A stretch of 64,000 bases of DNA. Origin: Silene conica. Taxonomy: Eukaryota; Streptophyta; Magnoliopsida; Caryophyllales; Caryophyllaceae. A program made the position numbers and the translations under genes. Shown piece by piece: positions 9,236 to 20,900 of the stretch. The DNA is taken from positions 34,274,001-34,338,000 of the forward strand of contig CM055318.2 of the NCBI GenBank assembly GCA_029255685.2, given 5' to 3'. Each line of letters opens with the position of its first letter. The stretch's first letter is position 1. A model generated the notes under the pieces. That model did no database searches. It was given only the letters and a program-made list of their open reading frames with translations, and was not told where the DNA came from.

Positions 9236-12117
9236 TGTAACATCCCGTATTTTCGTAAAATCTAATTTAATCGTTTTAAATTATTTTAAGTAATAAAATA
9301 ATAATCTAGTAATTTATCTCGAAAGATTTAATTTAATAAGTGAGATCCGTCTTAAGAACCTCAAGTCCTTAAGACGAATACAACTTGGCATCATTTAAAT
9401 ATCCGACTCAAATATTCATTTCCATATCCGTTTCTAAAATCCGTAACCGTTTCAGCAAGTCGGAAAGGACAACTCACTTGTCCTCTCTATAAACAATATG
9501 TCGACATCTTATTTTCCAAGAAACCCTCCACTGTAAAACAAATTCATCCTAAAACCTCCATTGATACTTCCTTCCTTCAAGCTTTTCTCCATCATCCGTT
9601 CTTCAAATCGCAAAAGTAAGTACATTTTCGGGATCCTCGTTCAAATTCCAAGTCATCTATCACTTCGGTTTCTCGTTTCCATCACTTCGAAAATTCAGCC
9701 TGTTTTCATAATTTCCGTTTTTATGCTCTTAAACCGGTTTTCTTTGTTTTCAGGCGAAGGATTTGACAACCCGGACGTTGATAGCTTCATACTCGAGGAA
9801 GATCTTTAGCCGGATAAGCTTGTGAGGTGACGATAATGAGAAACTCGACCTTTATGTGTATATTAGCATATTTGTTGTGATTCTTGTGTGGTTTCTGTTT
9901 TTGTTGTTAAAGGTTGATCAAAGGACTTAGTAATATGTTTAGGATGATGTTATGATGATGAATTCATGCTTGAATCGATTGTTATGTGTTCTTAAGCATA
10001 TTTTCAGTTTTTCTCATTTTGCGACGGATACAAGTTAAATTCGTTGAGGATTGTTATGAGACTTACTTGCTGGTAGATTAGTGGAAATTGGTATTTGTTG
10101 TTGTTGGGTAAATATCTTGTGTAGTAATTTTGAGGTTTGTAGGTCGACTATTGAAGTTTTCGAATGTTGCGTTTTTGCGAAAATGCGTTACAGGCTCTCT
10201 GAGCCGGTCGACCGACCGGCCGCCGGTCGACCGGCTGGGAGAGCATATTGGGTATTTTCCGAGAATTTGACAATTTGGCCTTGGGACTGCCAGCCGGCCG
10301 ACCGGCTGCCTGCCGACCGGCTGGTGGTCATTTTCCTTGTATAGTGTGTTTTTGCGATGAACTTAGAATAGAAGGGAGCCCAGCCGGTAGACCGGCCGCC
10401 TGCCAGCCGGCTGGGAGCGCATTTGGGGAATGGTTACGAGTTTCGTGAAGGCTTGGGAAGGTCTTCCCAGCCGGCCGACCGGCTGCCTGCCGACCGGCTG
10501 CCTGCCGACCGGCTGGGAACCCTTTCTTGTGTGTTCTCGGTTTTAAAAGAAGAAGAAGGCTGAGAGGTCACCAGCCGGCCGACCGGCTGCCTGCCGACCG
10601 GCTGGGGACCCCTGAAGGCTTTTTATTGTTTTTCGATCGTAACTTTTGAACGGTTGATCGGTTTTGGTTGAAATTCGTTTTGTATACCTGTGATATATTT
10701 TTGAGGTCCCCGGTATACGGGCAACACCATATTGGGTTCGGGAAAGGAGTGAGGATAGAGACCCCCCGGTCGGGTAACCGAAAGGGAAACCGGCTCTCCC
10801 TCGTCTCAGTTCCCGGGATCAATTAGGTGTTGATTAGAGGTTTAAGAAGTTAGAACTATAGGTTAGTTTCTACCTTTGGATGTAAGTGGTTTCAATGGTT
10901 GTCGCGTGGTGGGATATGTGTTAAGTTCACCTCTGGACCCACTACGTGTTTATATGTCGCGTGACGGGATATGTGTTAAGCTCACCTCTGGACCCGTTAC
11001 GTGTTTTGCTTGGGCGTGTCAGGATATGTGTTAAGCTCACCTCTGGACCTGACACGTGATCGGTTGTCGTACACGGGATATGTGTTAAGTTCACCCCTGG
11101 ACCCGTTGTGCGGTGACTGCGTATTGGGATATGTGTTAAGTTCACCTCTGGACCCAATACATGTTTGTAGCATTGGGATATGTGTTAAGTTCACCTCTGG
11201 ACCCTTTGCTTTTGGATGATTAGGGATATGTGTTAAGTTCACCTCTGGACCCTTTCATGATTGTAAGTTTAGGGATATGTGTTAAGTTCACCTCTGGACC
11301 CTTTACTTGATTAGATGTTGGGATATGTGTTAAGTTCACCTCTGGACCCGACATAGTGTAGTAATGGGATATGTGTTAAGTTCACCTCTGGACCCGTTGC
11401 TAGTTTTAAGGATGTTTATCTGCTTGCCTAGATGATGGTACAGTGTCAGATATGCATGTCGAGTTATTGATGTTTATTCATTTGAGGTTAAATCATCCAA
11501 GGCGTTGGATGACTCTTGTTCGGTTTCATAAATAATTGGATTGAAAGACCCCCCGACTGGATAACCAGTAGGGAAACCGGCTCTCCTTCCTATTTGTTTA
11601 TGAAGTTGGTTGAGAGCCGTGCATGATAATCGCATGATAGTAAGAGATCAGTTGATGAGTTGTTTATGCTTCACATGTTGTTATACGTTGGAGTATTCTG
11701 CATTGTTTTATGTGTTATGTGTTGTCACAAAAGGTGGCTAGGAGAACTCTAGTCACTCCCCACTGATTGTGGCGTACATGTTTTCATGTATGTAGGTACA
11801 TGCAGGATTGGAGATCCGGGTTCACGAGAGCTAGCGAGCGATGATCCTATCATCATGACTTACCCTTATTTATCGTTTAGCTGGACTCGTAGTTTTGATA
11901 CTTTGTTTTGGTGCCTGTAGGGATGTTCCATCCCAGGCTGTGTACATATTTCATTTCAGTACTTAGAACTGCTACTTAACTATTTTGGTTTCAGTTTCAA
12001 TTTACGTTTCAGTCTAAGACTTCTCGCATGTTGTTTTATCTTCTAAAAAGTTTAAATTCCGCTGCATTTTTAGTACTTTTGTGTGTTTATATTTCCGCTT
12101 TCGCGAGGGGTTTTACA
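9236..12117 (+). repeat. 3' LTR of chromovirus A (2882 bp)
   Basis: It matches 1716-4568 closely and ends in TTTTACA directly before the TSD TGTTT (12118-12122). GC-rich palindromes occupy about 10201-10605, with two extra 15-bp copies relative to the 5' LTR. The ten-hairpin array lies at about 10903-11393. Confidence 0.95.
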
Positions 12118-13548
12118 TGTTTAGATACGAATTGTTAAATATATCTATACTTCAACTTTGGGGAAGGTATATTCTTTCCCATAATAATTCAATATGACTT
12201 CCTTTACAAATGTGTGTATTTATATACTTATTATATATTTTATTCTCAATATAATGTAGCTTCTTATCTGACTATGGGACTCAACTTGGAGTGACGAAAA
12301 AACTAGTTGGATTTTTGTGTCCTGATTGACTCTGCACATATTTGCATTCTGAGGTTGAGATAGAAAGATATGTGATGGGCGCTTTAAAGGATCAAGAAGA
12401 AAAGACATATGTGATGGGTGCTTTTTTTGAGGCGTGAGTATTACAATTTTTTTTTCTGCATTTCATTATTAGTTGGCTCACCTAATTAAATGATTTATAT
12501 GTTTTGTTATTTTATATAGCTCGCATTGGATGTTGCTTGTATTTTGTCTTGGAGATAACATTGCATATATTTTTGACTCGGATAAGGCGACAAAAAAGAA
12601 ATGGCAGATAAAAAGTTGTTTATCATGGTAAGTTTAATGGATTACCCAACAACATTAAATTACTGTTGTTTAGGTATGAACGATCGATAATATGATCACG
12701 TTTCATGTATTCAATTTCAGTGCTTGGAAAAGGTATTCTTTTACAGCTGGATTGCGTAATATGTCAAAAAAAAATGAACTCCAAATAAAAATGATTGAGG
12801 TAACTTCCCTCGCCTTCAGTAACATCGTTTTCTTTGCTAATATTGCTATAGTGAGACCCTTTTGATTATGAAGCGTTGGTAAATTATACGGAGTATGTAT
12901 TATTGTATTTGCAATAATATGATTGAGTTTAAGGTTGTAGAAGGCTAGAAGCTTCTCTGTAGTTGTTGAGTGAGATTTTAGAGATTGGTTATGGTTGTCA
13001 AAATGAATTATTGACATTTGCAATAATATGGTTAAGCATAAGCTTAAGGTTATGGTTAGTCAAAATAATATTTTCCTGTGGGAGATTGCAATAATAGTGA
13101 AAGTCAAGCTCCATCCTATACATAATATGATAGAGTATGGCAGGCTTAACCGTAGTTTGTGCAGTTTCTTCTTCTTTGTATGTCAAGTTGACATATTGTG
13201 CAGATGTAATGTTTGCTACTTAACTCTTAATTTTGTATAAATGTAGTGTCCTCAACAGCAAGAGAGTTATGAGTGTGGCTATTATGTTATGAAGTAGATG
13301 TATGATATTACTATAAGGTACTCAACATCGGAGGACGACTTAGAAAAGGTATATTATTGATCTCTTGTCTTGAATTGTTTGAATTTTTATCTATATTTAT
13401 AAATATTGTTCGTAATGTTTAATTGCCTAAGCTCCCTTCCTAATAATCTGTGTTCTTTTACGTAGTGTATTTCAGGTTCGCAAATGAAAATTGCACAAAT
13501 GAACGAGGTTCGAGAGCTTTGGTCGCTTTATTGTGCAAAAAACGTTTA
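12118..13548 (+). pseudogene. CACTA Ptta gene, 3' part: Ulp1/C48-like protease
   Basis: This continues the gene interrupted at 1716. The first exon reads FRYELLNISILQLWGR, followed by a GT donor near 12165. The segment at about 12285-12430 contains one stop and ends YVMGAFFEA. The segment 12521-12635 reads HWMLLVFCLGDNIAYIFDSD, the His block of Ulp1-type cysteine proteases. A later segment at about 13247-13350 reads CPQQQESYECGYYVMK, the Cys block, followed at once by TAG and then MYDITIRYS. A last exon near 13483-13548 reads NEVRELWSLYCAKNV. The active-site His and Cys remain, but stops and degraded joints make it a pseudogene. A Ulp1-like domain in CACTA-linked genes is known; its role in transposition is unclear. 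Confidence 0.7.
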
Positions 13549-13845
13549 GTTTATGTATGGTTTAATTTCTAGAAATTATTATATAGTGTGTTAGACTACT
13601 TTTATGCATGGATGCTTAGTCAAATATTGTAGTAGTATATGTTTTAAACTACTTTGAATGGACGAAATTGTAATACGCTATGATATTTTTATTGGTATAA
13701 TATATAGTTGGGTTTGAATTCTTGAAAGGCATGAGATGCACGGTTATTATATATTTGCATATTGATTCAGTTTGCAGGTCATTTTATAGTGTATGAATGT
13801 AAACATCACAAATAGGTTCCGAAATTTGAGTTGCTAGAATGAATA
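13549..13845. other. AT-rich 3' flank of the CACTA gene
   Basis: About 300 bp of AT-rich DNA between the last Ulp1-like exon and the subterminal repeats. I see no ORF, RNA gene or repeat in it. Confidence 0.5.
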
Positions 13846-14141
13846 TAAACCGATGTTACTGTCATTTAAATTACATCAGTTTCGAATATAAACCGATGTT
13901 ATTTTAATAAATAAAGATAATATTAACATCTGTTTCAGACCAAAAACGATGTAATCGACACATTATAAACATCGGTTTGTAACTAAAAACGATGTAATTC
14001 AGACACTATCAATATCGGTTTACACTTATAACCGATGCTAATGGTATACTATTAACATCCCTTTTCACTTATAACCGATGCTAATGGTATATTATTAACA
14101 TCGCTTTTCACTTATAACTGATCCTAATGGTATACTATTAA
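13846..14141. repeat. CACTA-type subterminal repeats
   Basis: About ten imperfect copies of AACCGATGT or its complement ACATCGGTT occur in both orientations, some within a 40-50 bp tandem (ACTTATAACCGATGCTAATGG). Such clusters are typical of the subterminal zone of plant CACTA elements, where TNPA-like proteins bind. The cluster is cut at 14142 by element X, so the CACTA terminus is not seen. Confidence 0.7.
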
Positions 14142-15863
14142 TGTAACACCCCTGAATTTCGGCTAAATAAAAATTTAACTTTTCAAACACAAACTGGCCG
14201 AAAATACAAGGATATTATAATTAATATACAAAGTCTCTTATTATAAATCGTTTCAAAATGAGATAATACAAAATGAAATGCAAGTTTTACAAAAACTTAA
14301 AATAAAATCTTCTCTTGAAATAAAATCCCTTTTGAACTGCAGCGGAATCACCTGAAAATAAAAAAAGAAGACATAAAGGAACTACCCCCATGACGAGCAG
14401 CCCCAAAGGGAAAACACGTCAGCCGGAAAGCTGGTAACACGGATAATACCTTTATATAAGTGGGTAGTTTTTTTGGTCATGGCGTGGAAACACGTACACG
14501 TAAAAATAAAAATAAACATGTAGAATAATAAAAACACTCCCCGGAAAACTAAACTCACCCTCAAGCTATTCCAGAATATTCCTCTTATACAATACTCACT
14601 TCTCGCCTCCACAAATAATCCATTCTAAAATCATTATTCCGTCTCACTCATTACTCTGTCTCATAAAATACACTCCAAGCCTCATAAAATACCTCTAAGT
14701 AACTCGGATATTGTATTTTAATTGTCTTCTCTAAGCCAAAGACAAGGGGTGAGTGAACTGGCGGAATAAGACCGCTAAACAATATTTCCATCTCAATATC
14801 GATTCAAATAATATAATTAACTCAATAACCCCGGTCACTCCGGACCATAAACAAAACCGGCACACAGGGCACATAACTCAATACCAGTAACCAATCTCAA
14901 TTTCAATATCAATATCGTTAAGGTTCAAAGAACCGTGCTCAGCACTTAAAGTAAAACTTTAAGCTACGCACCAGCAAGTCGAAGGTAAAAAAACGACAAC
15001 AATAACACAATACAAAAATAACCCATCTCAATATCAATACAGCGAACCATAGCCATGGTTTCTTTGTCAATTATCATCTAACTAAATAATCATTACCACT
15101 AAATCTACAATTCATACTCCACCTGACTTATCAAACAAGTCCTATACCATTAATCCCATTTGATATCCCAATCTTCAAAAACAACCATAAACAAATAATA
15201 CTTAAGCAAGTACCCATATTTTTGAATATTCAATAACAACCTTCGTGCTCACCAAAGTCCAGCCGGTGTATATTCTCTCCAACATCAAAATCTTAATGTT
15301 TCACCAACAATTCACTTGCTTGAATAATCAAAACCCGATCTTACCAAAAGACAGAAGAAATACATATTATTATTATTAGTAGTATACATAAAATAAGATA
15401 AACAATAAATCTCAGCATGTAAATTCCAATAAATCAATCAATTAGCAAGCAAGTATAACATATAACCCCGGATAATAATAAGAGTAATAGGGATGGTAAT
15501 ATCGTGTTACCTTGTGACGGAAATTGCTCAAACCCGTAAAAATAGGAAGTAGACGAACCCATGATGAAATTGCTAAGAAAGATATTGCACATGGGCTAGG
15601 TAACAATGAATCATGAAGGAAGTCATAACCAAATTGATAAATCAATTTCGGCGTACAACAAAAACCAGTGAGATAAATGAGAGGGTTGACAAGTATGAGA
15701 GTTTTATAACAAATAGGTTTAATTTACGGGCCAAACATATATTATTTTGTAACGTATTAAGATTGGGCCGGAAGTAAAAGTAATATATTTTCTTACTAGA
15801 AAACCATTAGTATAATAATAATAAACAGTTAAAATAGTTTTAAAACATATTTAGGATATTACA
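14142..15863 (-). repeat. LTR 1 of element X (1722 bp)
   Basis: On the minus strand it starts TGTAATATCC, right after a purine tract, and ends GGGTGTTACA. It is complete and uninterrupted, so it is the reference for mapping the broken copies. A 76-codon ORF (14382-14612, minus) also occurs at 16332-16562, but nothing else supports it as coding. Confidence 0.9.
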
Positions 15864-16106
15864 ATCTTCCCCTCTTACTTAAAAGGAACTTCGTCCCCGA
15901 AGTTCGAATTAAGAAAACAAAACCAATTAGAAATTTGAGTGGTATTACATTCCACCCTCCTTAAAAATAAAGTTCGCCCCCGAACTTAAAAATGTAAAAT
16001 AATTTGAGTCACAAAAGTTTAGAAATGCTTTAAAATTGAAAACAGTGGCGCCAAGATGTGACGATCTTAACGCCTAACCAAGATTGAAACCCGCTCTGAT
16101 ACCAAT
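15864..16106 (-). other. Internal domain 1 of element X (243 bp)
   Basis: On the minus strand it runs from the primer site TGGTATCAGAGC (16093-16104) to the purine tract AGTAAGAGGGGAAGAT (15864-15879). It has no ORF. It keeps only the cis signals for reverse transcription, so proteins would have to come from another element. Confidence 0.9.
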
Positions 16107-16663
16107 TGTAACACCCCTGAATTTCGGCTAAATAAAAATTTAACTTTTTAAACACAAACTGGCCGAAAATACAAGGATATTATGATTAATATACAAAGTC
16201 TCTTATTATAAATCGTTTCAAAATGAGATGCAAGTTTTACAAAAACTGAAAATAAAATCTTCTCTTGAAATAAAATCCCTTTTGAACTGCAGCGGAATCA
16301 CCTGAAAATAAAAAAAGAAGACAGGAAGGAACTACCCCCATGACGAGCAGCCCCAAAGGGAAAACACGTCAGCCGGAAAGCTGGTAACACGGATAATACC
16401 TTTATATAAGTGGGTAGTTTTTTTGGTCATGGCGTGGAAACACGTACACGTAAAATTAAAAATAAACATGTAGAATAATAAAAACACTCCCCGGAAAACT
16501 AAACTCACCCTCAAGCTATTCCAGAATATTCCTCTTGTACAATACTCACTTCTCGCCTCCACAAATAATCCATTCTAAAATCATTATTCCGTCTCACTCA
16601 TTAATCTGTCTTATAAAATACACTCCAAGCCTCATAAAATACCTCTAAGTAACTCGGATATTG

Positions 16664-17600
16664 TGTAATACTCCGTATTTTTTTTTTTTTATTTCGTTTT
16701 ATTTATTTATCTTGATTTTATTAGATGTCGATGTCGATGTGTTATAATTAAAAGCGATAAAATATTGCGAACAAGGTGTCTTATGAGTCGTGTTTGCGGG
16801 TCGTAATTGTGAGTGTTTAACAAAACCGGGCCATAGATACATTATTTGGGTATTGGGGTGCGTGAGATGCTGACCCATACACGGAAAACCATGCGTGTGG
16901 GCCTAGGGTTGCGTGCACAAACACAGCCCACACACAAGTTTCAAATCTGGAAATAGAATTTCAGATCATCTCTTCCTGCCGCCTTATTTAAGCACACTAC
17001 TCCTCTTCTTCTGACCTAAAAACAACTCACACACACACACGTATCTGTAGCTGCCACTTCAAGGTTTGTCACGGGTAGGTTGTCACGGTGGTCAGATCAG
17101 TCTAAGGGTGGTCGTTGGTAGGGCAAGGAGGTATGGCCACCACATTTATCTCGTTTTTACTGTTTTCACGTGTTCTCTTGATATTGAGGATGTATTTGTG
17201 ATTACCTCATATGATAATAATCAGAATCTCTTGTTAATTCTTAATCTATGATATGTAATTGTTATATTTCATTCATCTTTAAGTCATCTTTTTATCAGTA
17301 GGTTCATCGTTAGGACGTTTCGTTTTGACTGCTAGGAGTCGTGTCTGGGTGTTTATCTCTTTCGTTTTATCAAAAACAGAGACTGCATATGGTGTTTTGA
17401 ACGAGGGTGTTAATGTCTTTTATGTAGTTTTTATCTCTGTGTTTTGGTACTGTTGGGATGACCGTAGGCAGGAGAGTCGAAGGGCGGTCGGGTCTGTTAA
17501 TCGTGGTGTCACACGGTGCTGTACGGTGGCTGTCAAAATGCTAGTATAAACACGGTTGTTGTCAGACCTGGGTTTTCGTAGAGGTCTTTGGGTTGTCTGT
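16664..17600 (+). repeat. Truncated 5' LTR of chromovirus C
   Basis: It matches 22726-23664 of the 3' LTR and then stops matching after TTGTCTGT. The remaining 1.7 kb of LTR and the primer site are missing, so a deletion removed LTR and leader sequence. It includes a CA microsatellite near 17025-17040. Confidence 0.85.
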
Positions 17601-17956
17601 ATGTTGTACTAACATTTCAGCGCCAAGGGAATGAGGTAAGTTATGATGGATGAGTATATATATGTATACTGTGAAGCATGAAAGTGATGTTACATGATGA
17701 ATGGCATGTATATGTTGTTATTTCCAAGCTTTGAGAACATGAGTCTATATCTTAAATTTTGACTACGAGTGTGGTTTGTATGAATAAATGCATGCGGTTA
17801 TGTGATCCTTAAGCCTTTAGGTAGAGCTCTCATATGATGTTAATAGGACAGAACCGTATGGAAGAAGTTACATGCTAGGTTATGTATGTTAACAAGACTA
17901 AGTCAGAGTAGGAGTTGACCTAGGATGCTCATAAATTTTGTCACTTGTGTAGCAAA
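17601..17956 (+). other. Leader remnant of chromovirus C
   Basis: Sequence between the deletion breakpoint and the gag ATG. It contains TACTAAC followed by TTTCAG near 17608-17624, a perfect-looking branch point and acceptor, perhaps the 3' end of a leader intron. No primer binding site is present. Confidence 0.45.
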
Positions 17957-20900
17957 ATGCCTCCCAGAAGAGAACCCAACACTGCTAATGTATCGCAAGA
18001 GGAATTCGATCGCCTACTAGCTATGAACGCTGCTCTCCTAGCTAGGATTGGGGCAAACACTCAATCTGATGCAGTCAAAATGAGCAATAATATCTCTAGG
18101 CACAACCCCACCAAGTACGATGGGGAGGGAGCACCGAGTTTACTTGCGGAGTGGTGCCGAGAGTTCGAGAGTATCTTCGAACTGCTGTCTGTACCAGAAT
18201 CGATGAAGGTGGACCAAGCTGTATTCTATCTAAAGGGTACAGCTAGGTTATGGTGGAACAACAATAAAGAAGAGATCAAGGCAGCTGCAGAGGAAATTGG
18301 GTCAGAATATGTGCGCTGGGAAGGATTCAAGGGGATTATGTCCTCCAAATTAATTTGTGCCGGAGCATGTGAAAGGGAAACTGAGAGCTGAGTTCGATTC
18401 TTTCAAGATGACCGAAGAAATGACTGTGGAAGCATATCACAGTAAATTTATGCAACTGGCAGAGAATGTAGCTGACCTGGGCTACACGTCGGAAATGTTA
18501 GCTGCTAGGTTTGAGAAAGGGCTGACCATAGAAATCAAGAGAAGTTTTCTAGCAACTAAGCCTACGACTGTGGAAGATGTGTACGAGAGGGCTGGCCAGG
18601 CAGAAACAATCGCTGTCATGATTAAAGAAGAAGAGAAAACCAAGGGTGACAATAGGAAAGCAGAATCTGGGGCCGAAGGCTCAGGAAATAAGAAGCCAAA
18701 TAACCAGTACTGGTCATTTTTCTCCAACAGTGCACCAGGAGGAAATGGCAATCGTGGTGGCAACCGATCTGCGACTGGGGCAAGTGGACCAAGTGCTGCA
18801 TGTTTTAAGTGTGGAAAGATTGAACATAAGCAAGCAACTTGTTGGGTTGGAACTCAGAGTGCTGGGAACAATTATAATAGGGGCAACCAAGGTGGTGGTT
18901 TCAGAACGCCAAATGCAAGCTACTCGAACAACAACCGATCCTGGGGTAACAGCTACCAACGGAATTTCAATAACTACAATAATCAGAACCGTTACCAAGG
19001 AAATCAAAGCAGTGGTAATGGTAATTTCCAAAAGACCTTGGCAGAGGCTAGCACTCAGAGTGGAGCGGGATCTGTGAACCAGAGTGGGGCCAAGAAAAGT
19101 GGGGCCTTGTTCATGTTGGGCAAGGAGGCTGCAGAGGAGGACGCTCATGTTGTTACGGGTACATTTCTAGTACATTCTTTTCATACTTTCATTTTATTTG
19201 ATTCTGGTGCATCGCATTCTTTCATATCTGCGGAGCATGCTAGGACTATAGGACTCGATGTATATAGTAGTATAGCTGATTCTGTAACCATACCATCTGG
19301 GGAGTCCATAGCTTGTAATAGAGTGTACACCAATGTAATGATCCAAGTAGGAGGTGTAAGTTTTGAGTCGAACTTGATAGAGTTCCCTTTGGGTGGTTTT
19401 GAGGTGATACTGGGCATGGATTGGCTGAAAAAGTATAAGGCTTAGATTGATTGCTACCAAGGAAAAATCACTTTGAGGGGACCCAAGGGAGTGAGGGTAT
19501 CCTACAAGGGATATTCTGTAAAACCTAAACTGAAGCTGATAACTATCAATGCGCTGAAGACCTGTTAGAAGAGGGGTGATGAGATGCTGTTGTGCCATGT
19601 GAGAGATCTGACTGCAGAAAAACCCCAAGCCACGGAGATCGATGTTGTAAGGGATTTTGAAGACGTGTTTCCAGAAGAAATTCCTGGGTTACCGCCAAAG
19701 AGGGACTTGGATTTTGGCATTGATCTGAAACCTAGGGCTGAGCCAATTTCTAAAGCACCTTATCGCATGGGACCTAAGGAATTGGAGGAGTTGAGAAAGC
19801 AGCTGGATGAACTAGCAAGCAAGGGATACATAAGACCAAGTGTGTCACCTTGGGGAGCACCAGTTTTATTTGTAAAGAAGAAGGCCGGAACTATGAGGTT
19901 GTGCGTGGATTATAGGGAGCTTAACAATGTGACGATCAAGAATCGATATCCTTTACCTCGCATCGATGATCTATTTGACCAGTTGAGTGGGGCTGGTGTG
20001 TTTTCGAAGATCGATTTGAGGTCGGGGTATCATCAGCTAAGAATCAAAGATGCAGATATTCACAAGACTGCGTTCAGATCGTGGTATGGGCATTATGAAT
20101 TCGTAGTAATGCCATTTGGTTTGACTAATGCACCTGCTGTTTTCATGGATTTGATGAATAGAGTGTTTAGTCCTTATCTGGACCAGTTTGTGGTGGTGTT
20201 CATCGATGACATCTTGGTGTATTCAAAGAACAGAGAAGCGCATGCTAAACATTTGAGCTTGGTGTTACAGACTTTGAGGGATCATCAATTATATGCCAAG
20301 CTGAGTAAGTGTGAATTTTGGCTCGAGAAGGTTGCCTTTCTGGGGCATGTAGTGTCTAAGGAGGATGTATCTGTTGACCCTAGCTAGATTGAGGCCGTAT
20401 CGAAATGGGAGCGACCTCGGAATGTGGCCGACATTCGTAGCTTCTTGGGTTTGGCTGGTTATTACAGGAGGTTCGTGAAAGATTTTTCGAAGATAGCTAA
20501 ACCGATGACTTCGTGGATGCGGAAGGAGAATAGATTTGTCTGGGATGAGAGTTGTGAGAAGGCGTTCTTAGATCTGAAGGAGCGTCTTACTACAGCTCCT
20601 ATCCTTGCTTTGCCAGAAGGGAGTGAAAATTTTGAAGTCTATACAGATGCTTCTAAGAAGGGTTTGGGATGCGTGCTGATGCAGAACGGGCGAGTGATTG
20701 CTTATGCTTCTAGGTAGTTGAAGCCTTATGAGGAGAACTATCCGACGCATGATCTGGAGCTTGGAGCGGTAGTTTTTGCACTTAAGTTGTGGCGACATTA
20801 TCTTTATGGAGCTACGTTCAAAGTGTATTCTGATCATAAGAGCCTGAAGTATATCTGTACTCAAAAGGAATTAAACATGCGCCAGAGGAGATGGATCGAG

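Larger units (their letters stand above)
1716..12117 (+). mobile_element. Chromovirus A (Ty3/gypsy, Tekay/Del-like), full length
   Basis: A complete LTR retrotransposon with LTRs at 1716-4568 and 9236-12117. A tRNA-iMet primer site, one gag-pol region with a C-terminal chromodomain and a purine-rich tract lie between them. TGTTT is duplicated at 1711-1715 and 12118-12122, which proves insertion into the CACTA gene. The LTRs start TGTAACATCC and end GGGGTTTTACA. I saw roughly fifteen substitutions plus short indels between them, so the copy is fairly young but older than chromovirus B. One frameshift near 8082 breaks pol. Confidence 0.96.

Noticed and set aside
12703..13240. Small ORFs between the Ulp1 segments as separate genes
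   Set aside because: They cover introns and AT-rich DNA of the split CACTA gene and have no independent support.
14382..14612. 76-codon minus-strand ORF present twice (also 16332-16562)
   Set aside because: It is inside the X LTR and its repetition only reflects LTR duplication; no domain is recognisable.
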